Positions 25,786 through 37,359 of a stretch of DNA of 64,000 bases are shown here, piece by piece. Source of the DNA: Hippasteria phrygiana (lineage: Eukaryota > Echinodermata > Asteroidea > Valvatida > Goniasteridae). A program made the position numbers and the translations under genes. The stretch spans positions 1 to 64,000 of the forward strand of contig JAZGUH010000407.1 in assembly GCA_037893225.1 (NCBI GenBank), read 5' to 3'. Position 1 is the stretch's first letter; the number at the start of each line of letters is the position of its first letter. The notes under the pieces were generated by a model. It had not been told where the DNA came from, did not search any database, and was given only the letters and a program-made list of their open reading frames with translations.

Positions 25786-26016
25786 ATGAAATATAAACCA
25801 AATACAGTAATTTTGACATGTATGGATAGCTTAGATCTGGCGCTACATGTTGCAATTATCGGCGGCTTCTTAGAGTTAAAACTTGTGGAGAAAATTCAAA
25901 CCTCGCAATGTTTATTTTCTTTCCGGCCAACATCTGTGTGCATGTTACTGTCTATTTATTGCTCCATGCATGTCAAATTCCCTAGGGTATGACTTGCTTT
26001 ACTCATACATAATTGC
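25786..26016 (+). repeat. Fusion unit A/D with TTACTGTC
   Basis: The left part through position 58 is type A and the right part type D (CATACAT), with a private change TTACTGTC for TTACCGTC. It lies between D and A units. An identical-looking unit at 32036, 6250 bp away, tags a long duplication. Confidence 0.88.
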
Positions 26017-26942
26017 ATGAAATATAAACCAAATACAGTAATTTTGACATGTATGGATAGCTTAGATCTGGCGCTACATGTTGCAATTATCGGCGGCTTC
26101 TTAGAGTTAAAACTTGTGGAGAAAATTCAAACCTCGCAATGTTTATTTTCTTTCCGGCCAACATCTGTGTGCATATTACCTTCTATTTATTGCTCCATGC
26201 CTGTCAAATTCCCTAGGGTATGACTTGCTTTACTCATTCATAATTGCATGAAATATCAACCAAATTCAGTAATTTTGACATGTATGGATAGCTTAGATCT
26301 GGCGCTACATGTTGCAATTATCGGCGGCTTCTTAGAGTTAAAACTTGTGGAGAAAATTCAAACCTCGCAATGTTTATTTTCTTTCCGGCCAACATCTGTG
26401 TACATGTTACCGTCTATTTATTGCTCCATGCATGTCAAATTCCCTGGGGTATGGACTTGCTTTACTCATTCATAATTGCATGAAATATCAACCAAATTCA
26501 GTAATTTTGACATGTATGGATAGCTTAGATCTGGCGCTACATGTTGCAATTATCGGCGGCTTCTTAGAGTTAACACTTGTGGAGAAAATTCAAACCTCGC
26601 AATGTTTATTTTCTTTCCGGCCAACATCTGTGTACATGTTACCGTCTATTTATTGCTCCATGCATGTCAAATTCCCTGGGGTATGGACTTGCTTTACTCA
26701 TTCATAATTGCATGAAATATCAACCAAATTCAGTAATTTTGACATGTATGGATAGCTTAGATCTGGCGGTACATGTTGCAATTATCGGCGGCTTCTTAGA
26801 GTTAAAACTTGTGGAGAAAATTCAAACCTCGCAATGTTTATTTTCTTTCCGGCCAACATCTGTGTGCATGTTACCGTCTATTTATTGCTCCATGCATGTC
26901 AAATTCCCTAGGGTATGACTTGCTTTACTCATACATAATTGC

Positions 26943-27173
26943 ATGAAATATAAACCAAATACAGTAATTTTGACATGTATGGATAGTTTAGATCTGGCGC
27001 TACATGTTGCAATTATCGGCGGCTTCTTAGAGTTAAAACTTGTGGAGAAAATTCAAACCTCGCAATGTTTATTTTCTTTCCGGCCAACATCTGTGTGCAT
27101 ATTACCTTCTATTTATTGCTCCATGCCTGTCAAATTCCCTAGGGTATGACTTGCTTTACTCATTCATAATTGC
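26943..27173 (+). repeat. Variant unit A(t) (GATAGTTTAG)
   Basis: Type A with T in place of C at unit position 45. Copies start at 26943, 28332, 29258, 30647, 33193, 34582 and 38285, always as first unit of an HOR. It is confined to 26.9-38.5 kb. Confidence 0.9.
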
Positions 27174-27405
27174 ATGAAATATCAACCAAATTCAGTAATT
27201 TTGACATGTATGGATAGCTTAGATCTGGCGCTACATGTTGCAATTATCGGCGGCTTCTTAGAGTTAAAACTTGTGGAGAAAATTCAAACCTCGCAATGTT
27301 TATTTTCTTTCCGGCCAACATCTGTGTACATGTTACCGTCTATTTATTGCTCCATGCATGTCAAATTCCCTGGGGTATGGACTTGCTTTACTCATTCATA
27401 ATTGC

Positions 27406-27636
27406 ATGAAATATAAACCAAATACAGTAATTTTGACATGTATGGATAGCTTAGATCTGGCGCTACATGTTGCAATCATCGGCGGCTTCTTAGAGTTAAA
27501 ACTTGTGGAGAAAATTCAAACCTCGCAATGTTTATTTTCTTTCCGGCCAACATCTGTGTGCATATTACCTTCTATTTATTGCTCCATGCCTGTCAAATTC
27601 CCTAGGGTATGACTTGCTTTACTCATTCATAATTGC
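27406..27636 (+). repeat. Variant unit A2 (GCAATCATCGG)
   Basis: Type A with C at position 72. Copies are at 27406, 29721 and 33656, and the left part of the fusion unit at 38748. The same C at 72 is present in all F units further right, so A2 may be an intermediate toward F; that descent is inference. Confidence 0.88.
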
Positions 27637-29257
27637 ATGAAATATCAACCAAATTCAGTAATTTTGACATGTATGGATAGCTTAGATCTGGCGCTACATG
27701 TTGCAATTATCGGCGGCTTCTTAGAGTTAAAACTTGTGGAGAAAATTCAAACCTCGCAATGTTTATTTTCTTTCCGGCCAACATCTGTGTACATGTTACC
27801 GTCTATTTATTGCTCCATGCATGTCAAATTCCCTGGGGTATGGACTTGCTTTACTCATTCATAATTGCATGAAATATCAACCAAATTCAGTAATTTTGAC
27901 ATGTATGGATAGCTTAGATCTGGCGCTACATGTTGCAATTATCGGCGGCTTCTTAGAGTTAACACTTGTGGAGAAAATTCAAACCTCGCAATGTTTATTT
28001 TCTTTCCGGCCAACATCTGTGTACATGTTACCGTCTATTTATTGCTCCATGCATGTCAAATTCCCTGGGGTATGGACTTGCTTTACTCATTCATAATTGC
28101 ATGAAATATCAACCAAATTCAGTAATTTTGACATGTATGGATAGCTTAGATCTGGCGGTACATGTTGCAATTATCGGCGGCTTCTTAGAGTTAAAACTTG
28201 TGGAGAAAATTCAAACCTCGCAATGTTTATTTTCTTTCCGGCCAACATCTGTGTGCATGTTACCGTCTATTTATTGCTCCATGCATGTCAAATTCCCTAG
28301 GGTATGACTTGCTTTACTCATACATAATTGCATGAAATATAAACCAAATACAGTAATTTTGACATGTATGGATAGTTTAGATCTGGCGCTACATGTTGCA
28401 ATTATCGGCGGCTTCTTAGAGTTAAAACTTGTGGAGAAAATTCAAACCTCGCAATGTTTATTTTCTTTCCGGCCAACATCTGTGTGCATATTACCTTCTA
28501 TTTATTGCTCCATGCCTGTCAAATTCCCTAGGGTATGACTTGCTTTACTCATTCATAATTGCATGAAATATCAACCAAATTCAGTAATTTTGACATGTAT
28601 GGATAGCTTAGATCTGGCGCTACATGTTGCAATTATCGGCGGCTTCTTAGAGTTAAAACTTGTGGAGAAAATTCAAACCTCGCAATGTTTATTTTCTTTC
28701 CGGCCAACATCTGTGTACATGTTACCGTCTATTTATTGCTCCATGCATGTCAAATTCCCTGGGGTATGGACTTGCTTTACTCATTCATAATTGCATGAAA
28801 TATCAACCAAATTCAGTAATTTTGACATGTATGGATAGCTTAGATCTGGCGCTACATGTTGCAATTATCGGCGGCTTCTTAGAGTTAACACTTGTGGAGA
28901 AAATTCAAACCTCGCAATGTTTATTTTCTTTCCGGCCAACATCTGTGTACATGTTACCGTCTATTTATTGCTCCATGCATGTCAAATTCCCTGGGGTATG
29001 GACTTGCTTTACTCATTCATAATTGCATGAAATATCAACCAAATTCAGTAATTTTGACATGTATGGATAGCTTAGATCTGGCGGTACATGTTGCAATTAT
29101 CGGCGGCTTCTTAGAGTTAAAACTTGTGGAGAAAATTCAAACCTCGCAATGTTTATTTTCTTTCCGGCCAACATCTGTGTGCATGTTACCGTCTATTTAT
29201 TGCTCCATGCATGTCAAATTCCCTAGGGTATGACTTGCTTTACTCATACATAATTGC

Positions 29258-32035
29258 ATGAAATATAAACCAAATACAGTAATTTTGACATGTATGGATA
29301 GTTTAGATCTGGCGCTACATGTTGCAATTATCGGCGGCTTCTTAGAGTTAAAACTTGTGGAGAAAATTCAAACCTCGCAATGTTTATTTTCTTTCCGGCC
29401 AACATCTGTGTGCATATTACCTTCTATTTATTGCTCCATGCCTGTCAAATTCCCTAGGGTATGACTTGCTTTACTCATTCATAATTGCATGAAATATCAA
29501 CCAAATTCAGTAATTTTGACATGTATGGATAGCTTAGATCTGGCGCTACATGTTGCAATTATCGGCGGCTTCTTAGAGTTAAAACTTGTGGAGAAAATTC
29601 AAACCTCGCAATGTTTATTTTCTTTCCGGCCAACATCTGTGTACATGTTACCGTCTATTTATTGCTCCATGCATGTCAAATTCCCTGGGGTATGGACTTG
29701 CTTTACTCATTCATAATTGCATGAAATATAAACCAAATACAGTAATTTTGACATGTATGGATAGCTTAGATCTGGCGCTACATGTTGCAATCATCGGCGG
29801 CTTCTTAGAGTTAAAACTTGTGGAGAAAATTCAAACCTCGCAATGTTTATTTTCTTTCCGGCCAACATCTGTGTGCATATTACCTTCTATTTATTGCTCC
29901 ATGCCTGTCAAATTCCCTAGGGTATGACTTGCTTTACTCATTCATAATTGCATGAAATATCAACCAAATTCAGTAATTTTGACATGTATGGATAGCTTAG
30001 ATCTGGCGCTACATGTTGCAATTATCGGCGGCTTCTTAGAGTTAAAACTTGTGGAGAAAATTCAAACCTCGCAATGTTTATTTTCTTTCCGGCCAACATC
30101 TGTGTACATGTTACCGTCTATTTATTGCTCCATGCATGTCAAATTCCCTGGGGTATGGACTTGCTTTACTCATTCATAATTGCATGAAATATCAACCAAA
30201 TTCAGTAATTTTGACATGTATGGATAGCTTAGATCTGGCGCTACATGTTGCAATTATCGGCGGCTTCTTAGAGTTAACACTTGTGGAGAAAATTCAAACC
30301 TCGCAATGTTTATTTTCTTTCCGGCCAACATCTGTGTACATGTTACCGTCTATTTATTGCTCCATGCATGTCAAATTCCCTGGGGTATGGACTTGCTTTA
30401 CTCATTCATAATTGCATGAAATATCAACCAAATTCAGTAATTTTGACATGTATGGATAGCTTAGATCTGGCGGTACATGTTGCAATTATCGGCGGCTTCT
30501 TAGAGTTAAAACTTGTGGAGAAAATTCAAACCTCGCAATGTTTATTTTCTTTCCGGCCAACATCTGTGTGCATGTTACCGTCTATTTATTGCTCCATGCA
30601 TGTCAAATTCCCTAGGGTATGACTTGCTTTACTCATACATAATTGCATGAAATATAAACCAAATACAGTAATTTTGACATGTATGGATAGTTTAGATCTG
30701 GCGCTACATGTTGCAATTATCGGCGGCTTCTTAGAGTTAAAACTTGTGGAGAAAATTCAAACCTCGCAATGTTTATTTTCTTTCCGGCCAACATCTGTGT
30801 GCATATTACCTTCTATTTATTGCTCCATGCCTGTCAAATTCCCTAGGGTATGACTTGCTTTACTCATTCATAATTGCATGAAATATCAACCAAATTCAGT
30901 AATTTTGACATGTATGGATAGCTTAGATCTGGCGCTACATGTTGCAATTATCGGCGGCTTCTTAGAGTTAAAACTTGTGGAGAAAATTCAAACCTCGCAA
31001 TGTTTATTTTCTTTCCGGCCAACATCTGTGTACATGTTACCGTCTATTTATTGCTCCATGCATGTCAAATTCCCTGGGGTATGGACTTGCTTTACTCATT
31101 CATAATTGCATGAAATATAAACCAAATACAGTAATTTTGACATGTATGGATAGCTTAGATCTGGCGCTACATGTTGCAATTATCGGCGGCTTCTTAGAGT
31201 TAAAACTTGTGGAGAAAATTCAAACCTCGCAATGTTTATTTTCTTTCCGGCCAACGTCTGTGTGCATATTACCTTCTATTTATTGCTCCATGCCTGTCAA
31301 ATTCCCTAGGGTATGACTTGCTTTACTCATTCATAATTGCATGAAATATCAACCAAATTCAGTAATTTTGACATGTATGGATAGCTTAGATCTGGCGCTA
31401 CATGTTGCAATTATCGGCGGCTTCTTAGAGTTAAAACTTGTGGAGAAAATTCAAACCTCGCAATGTTTATTTTCTTTCCGGCCAACATCTGTGTACATGT
31501 TACCGTCTATTTATTGCTCCATGCATGTCAAATTCCCTGGGGTATGGACTTGCTTTACTCATTCATAATTGCATGAAATATCAACCAAATTCAGTAATTT
31601 TGACATGTATGGATAGCTTAGATCTGGCGCTACATGTTGCAATTATCGGCGGCTTCTTAGAGTTAACACTTGTGGAGAAAATTCAAACCTCGCAATGTTT
31701 ATTTTCTTTCCGGCCAACATCTGTGTACATGTTACCGTCTATTTATTGCTCCATGCATGTCAAATTCCCTGGGGTATGGACTTGCTTTACTCATTCATAA
31801 TTGCATGAAATATCAACCAAATTCAGTAATTTTGACATGTATGGATAGCTTAGATCTGGCGGTACATGTTGCAATTATCGGCGGCTTCTTAGAGTTAAAA
31901 CTTGTGGAGAAAATTCAAACCTCGCAATGTTTATTTTCTTTCCGGCCAACATCTGTGTGCATGTTACCGTCTATTTATTGCTCCATGCATGTCAAATTCC
32001 CTAGGGTATGACTTGCTTTACTCATACATAATTGC
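29258..32035 (+). repeat. 12-unit double hexamer, copy 1 (period 3935 bp)
   Basis: Order A(t)-B-A2-B-C-D-A(t)-B-A3-B-C-D, 2778 bp, recurring at 33193-35970. It overlaps the 6250-bp duplication, so the two copying events are nested. Confidence 0.86.
31110..31340 (+). repeat. Variant unit A3 (CCAACGTCTG)
   Basis: Type A with G at position 147. Copies are at 31110, 35045 and 36434. The same G at 147 marks all G-type units right of 38980, linking A3 to the origin of G. Confidence 0.88.
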
Positions 32036-35000
32036 ATGAAATATAAACCAAATACAGTAATTTTGACATGTATGGATAGCTTAGATCTGGCGCTACATGT
32101 TGCAATTATCGGCGGCTTCTTAGAGTTAAAACTTGTGGAGAAAATTCAAACCTCGCAATGTTTATTTTCTTTCCGGCCAACATCTGTGTGCATGTTACTG
32201 TCTATTTATTGCTCCATGCATGTCAAATTCCCTAGGGTATGACTTGCTTTACTCATACATAATTGCATGAAATATAAACCAAATACAGTAATTTTGACAT
32301 GTATGGATAGCTTAGATCTGGCGCTACATGTTGCAATTATCGGCGGCTTCTTAGAGTTAAAACTTGTGGAGAAAATTCAAACCTCGCAATGTTTATTTTC
32401 TTTCCGGCCAACATCTGTGTGCATATTACCTTCTATTTATTGCTCCATGCCTGTCAAATTCCCTAGGGTATGACTTGCTTTACTCATTCATAATTGCATG
32501 AAATATCAACCAAATTCAGTAATTTTGACATGTATGGATAGCTTAGATCTGGCGCTACATGTTGCAATTATCGGCGGCTTCTTAGAGTTAAAACTTGTGG
32601 AGAAAATTCAAACCTCGCAATGTTTATTTTCTTTCCGGCCAACATCTGTGTACATGTTACCGTCTATTTATTGCTCCATGCATGTCAAATTCCCTGGGGT
32701 ATGGACTTGCTTTACTCATTCATAATTGCATGAAATATCAACCAAATTCAGTAATTTTGACATGTATGGATAGCTTAGATCTGGCGCTACATGTTGCAAT
32801 TATCGGCGGCTTCTTAGAGTTAACACTTGTGGAGAAAATTCAAACCTCGCAATGTTTATTTTCTTTCCGGCCAACATCTGTGTACATGTTACCGTCTATT
32901 TATTGCTCCATGCATGTCAAATTCCCTGGGGTATGGACTTGCTTTACTCATTCATAATTGCATGAAATATCAACCAAATTCAGTAATTTTGACATGTATG
33001 GATAGCTTAGATCTGGCGGTACATGTTGCAATTATCGGCGGCTTCTTAGAGTTAAAACTTGTGGAGAAAATTCAAACCTCGCAATGTTTATTTTCTTTCC
33101 GGCCAACATATGTGTGCATGTTACCGTCTATTTATTGCTCCATGCATGTCAAATTCCCTAGGGTATGACTTGCTTTACTCATACATAATTGCATGAAATA
33201 TAAACCAAATACAGTAATTTTGACATGTATGGATAGTTTAGATCTGGCGCTACATGTTGCAATTATCGGCGGCTTCTTAGAGTTAAAACTTGTGGAGAAA
33301 ATTCAAACCTCGCAATGTTTATTTTCTTTCCGGCCAACATCTGTGTGCATATTACCTTCTATTTATTGCTCCATGCCTGTCAAATTCCCTAGGGTATGAC
33401 TTGCTTTACTCATTCATAATTGCATGAAATATCAACCAAATTCAGTAATTTTGACATGTATGGATAGCTTAGATCTGGCGCTACATGTTGCAATTATCGG
33501 CGGCTTCTTAGAGTTAAAACTTGTGGAGAAAATTCAAACCTCGCAATGTTTATTTTCTTTCCGGCCAACATCTGTGTACATGTTACCGTCTATTTATTGC
33601 TCCATGCATGTCAAATTCCCTGGGGTATGGACTTGCTTTACTCATTCATAATTGCATGAAATATAAACCAAATACAGTAATTTTGACATGTATGGATAGC
33701 TTAGATCTGGCGCTACATGTTGCAATCATCGGCGGCTTCTTAGAGTTAAAACTTGTGGAGAAAATTCAAACCTCGCAATGTTTATTTTCTTTCCGGCCAA
33801 CATCTGTGTGCATATTACCTTCTATTTATTGCTCCATGCCTGTCAAATTCCCTAGGGTATGACTTGCTTTACTCATTCATAATTGCATGAAATATCAACC
33901 AAATTCAGTAATTTTGACATGTATGGATAGCTTAGATCTGGCGCTACATGTTGCAATTATCGGCGGCTTCTTAGAGTTAAAACTTGTGGAGAAAATTCAA
34001 ACCTCGCAATGTTTATTTTCTTTCCGGCCAACATCTGTGTACATGTTACCGTCTATTTATTGCTCCATGCATGTCAAATTCCCTGGGGTATGGACTTGCT
34101 TTACTCATTCATAATTGCATGAAATATCAACCAAATTCAGTAATTTTGACATGTATGGATAGCTTAGATCTGGCGCTACATGTTGCAATTATCGGCGGCT
34201 TCTTAGAGTTAACACTTGTGGAGAAAATTCAAACCTCGCAATGTTTATTTTCTTTCCGGCCAACATCTGTGTACATGTTACCGTCTATTTATTGCTCCAT
34301 GCATGTCAAATTCCCTGGGGTATGGACTTGCTTTACTCATTCATAATTGCATGAAATATCAACCAAATTCAGTAATTTTGACATGTATGGATAGCTTAGA
34401 TCTGGCGGTACATGTTGCAATTATCGGCGGCTTCTTAGAGTTAAAACTTGTGGAGAAAATTCAAACCTCGCAATGTTTATTTTCTTTCCGGCCAACATCT
34501 GTGTGCATGTTACCGTCTATTTATTGCTCCATGCATGTCAAATTCCCTAGGGTATGACTTGCTTTACTCATACATAATTGCATGAAATATAAACCAAATA
34601 CAGTAATTTTGACATGTATGGATAGTTTAGATCTGGCGCTACATGTTGCAATTATCGGCGGCTTCTTAGAGTTAAAACTTGTGGAGAAAATTCAAACCTC
34701 GCAATGTTTATTTTCTTTCCGGCCAACATCTGTGTGCATATTACCTTCTATTTATTGCTCCATGCCTGTCAAATTCCCTAGGGTATGACTTGCTTTACTC
34801 ATTCATAATTGCATGAAATATCAACCAAATTCAGTAATTTTGACATGTATGGATAGCTTAGATCTGGCGCTACATGTTGCAATTATCGGCGGCTTCTTAG
34901 AGTTAAAACTTGTGGAGAAAATTCAAACCTCGCAATGTTTATTTTCTTTCCGGCCAACATCTGTGTACATGTTACCGTCTATTTATTGCTCCATGCATGT

Positions 35001-35044
35001 CAAATTCCCTGGGGTATGGACTTGCTTTACTCATTCATAATTGC
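31341..35044 (+). repeat. 16-unit block, copy 2 (period 6250 bp)
   Basis: It matches 25091-28794 unit for unit, including the TTACTGTC unit (32036), A(t) units (33193, 34582) and A2 (33656). One private change seen is CCAACATATGTG in the D unit at 32962, which arose after the copy was made or was lost from copy 1. Confidence 0.86.
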
Positions 35045-35970
35045 ATGAAATATAAACCAAATACAGTAATTTTGACATGTATGGATAGCTTAGATCTGGC
35101 GCTACATGTTGCAATTATCGGCGGCTTCTTAGAGTTAAAACTTGTGGAGAAAATTCAAACCTCGCAATGTTTATTTTCTTTCCGGCCAACGTCTGTGTGC
35201 ATATTACCTTCTATTTATTGCTCCATGCCTGTCAAATTCCCTAGGGTATGACTTGCTTTACTCATTCATAATTGCATGAAATATCAACCAAATTCAGTAA
35301 TTTTGACATGTATGGATAGCTTAGATCTGGCGCTACATGTTGCAATTATCGGCGGCTTCTTAGAGTTAAAACTTGTGGAGAAAATTCAAACCTCGCAATG
35401 TTTATTTTCTTTCCGGCCAACATCTGTGTACATGTTACCGTCTATTTATTGCTCCATGCATGTCAAATTCCCTGGGGTATGGACTTGCTTTACTCATTCA
35501 TAATTGCATGAAATATCAACCAAATTCAGTAATTTTGACATGTATGGATAGCTTAGATCTGGCGCTACATGTTGCAATTATCGGCGGCTTCTTAGAGTTA
35601 ACACTTGTGGAGAAAATTCAAACCTCGCAATGTTTATTTTCTTTCCGGCCAACATCTGTGTACATGTTACCGTCTATTTATTGCTCCATGCATGTCAAAT
35701 TCCCTGGGGTATGGACTTGCTTTACTCATTCATAATTGCATGAAATATCAACCAAATTCAGTAATTTTGACATGTATGGATAGCTTAGATCTGGCGGTAC
35801 ATGTTGCAATTATCGGCGGCTTCTTAGAGTTAAAACTTGTGGAGAAAATTCAAACCTCGCAATGTTTATTTTCTTTCCGGCCAACATCTGTGTGCATGTT
35901 ACCGTCTATTTATTGCTCCATGCATGTCAAATTCCCTAGGGTATGACTTGCTTTACTCATACATAATTGC
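33193..35970 (+). repeat. 12-unit double hexamer, copy 2 (period 3935 bp)
   Basis: Same 12 units as 29258-32035. The unit after copy 1 is the TTACTGTC fusion; the unit after copy 2 is an A ending CCCTAAGG (35971), a tag that recurs once at 37360. Confidence 0.86.
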
Positions 35971-37359
35971 ATGAAATATAAACCAAATACAGTAATTTTG
36001 ACATGTATGGATAGCTTAGATCTGGCGCTACATGTTGCAATTATCGGCGGCTTCTTAGAGTTAAAACTTGTGGAGAAAATTCAAACCTCGCAATGTTTAT
36101 TTTCTTTCCGGCCAACATCTGTGTGCATATTACCTTCTATTTATTGCTCCATGCCTGTCAAATTCCCTAAGGTATGACTTGCTTTACTCATTCATAATTG
36201 CATGAAATATCAACCAAATTCAGTAATTTTGACATGTATGGATAGCTTAGATCTGGCGCTACATGTTGCAATTATCGGCGGCTTCTTAGAGTTAAAACTT
36301 GTGGAGAAAATTCAAACCTCGCAATGTTTATTTTCTTTCCGGCCAACATCTGTGTGCATATTACCTTCTATTTATTGCTCCATGCATGTCAAATTCCCTG
36401 GGGTATGGACTTGCTTTACTCATTCATAATTGCATGAAATATAAACCAAATACAGTAATTTTGACATGTATGGATAGCTTAGATCTGGCGCTACATGTTG
36501 CAATTATCGGCGGCTTCTTAGAGTTAAAACTTGTGGAGAAAATTCAAACCTCGCAATGTTTATTTTCTTTCCGGCCAACGTCTGTGTGCATATTACCTTC
36601 TATTTATTGCTCCATGCCTGTCAAATTCCCTAGGGTATGACTTGCTTTACTCATTCATAATTGCATGAAATATCAACCAAATTCAGTAATTTTGACATGT
36701 ATGGATAGCTTAGATCTGGCGCTACATGTTGCAATTATCGGCGGCTTCTTAGAGTTAAAACTTGTGGAGAAAATTCAAACCTCGCAATGTTTATTTTCTT
36801 TCCGGCCAACATCTGTGTACATGTTACCGTCTATTTATTGCTCCATGCATGTCAAATTCCCTGGGGTATGGACTTGCTTTACTCATTCATAATTGCATGA
36901 AATATCAACCAAATTCAGTAATTTTGACATGTATGGATAGCTTAGATCTGGCGCTACATGTTGCAATTATCGGCGGCTTCTTAGAGTTAACACTTGTGGA
37001 GAAAATTCAAACCTCGCAATGTTTATTTTCTTTCCGGCCAACATCTGTGTACATGTTACCGTCTATTTATTGCTCCATGCATGTCAAATTCCCTGGGGTA
37101 TGGACTTGCTTTACTCATTCATAATTGCATGAAATATCAACCAAATTCAGTAATTTTGACATGTATGGATAGCTTAGATCTGGCGGTACATGTTGCAATT
37201 ATCGGCGGCTTCTTAGAGTTAAAACTTGTGGAGAAAATTCAAACCTCGCAATGTTTATTTTCTTTCCGGCCAACATCTGTGTGCATGTTACCGTCTATTT
37301 ATTGCTCCATGCATGTCAAATTCCCTAGGGTATGACTTGCTTTACTCATACATAATTGC

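Larger units (their letters stand above)
25091..28794 (+). repeat. 16-unit block, copy 1 (period 6250 bp)
   Basis: Unit order B-C-D-[A/D TTACTGTC]-A-B-C-D-A(t)-B-A2-B-C-D-A(t)-B, 3704 bp. A(t) carries GATAGTTTAG (T at position 45). The same order recurs at 31341-35044. The flanking units differ: A versus A3 on the left, C versus A3 on the right. Confidence 0.86.
26943..37359 (+). repeat. Region of 1389-bp hexamer HOR A-B-A2/A3-B-C-D
   Basis: Hexamers of 231+232+231+232+232+231 bp start at 26943, 29258, 30647, 33193, 34582 and 35971. Tetramers (28332) and a pentamer-type stretch (32036-33192) interrupt them. The hexamer equals A-B-C-D with an extra A-like unit plus B inserted after B. The third unit is A2 (27406, 29721, 33656) or A3 (31110, 35045, 36434). 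In the last hexamer the second unit (36202) is a B with A-type GTGTGCATATTACCTTCT. Confidence 0.9.
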
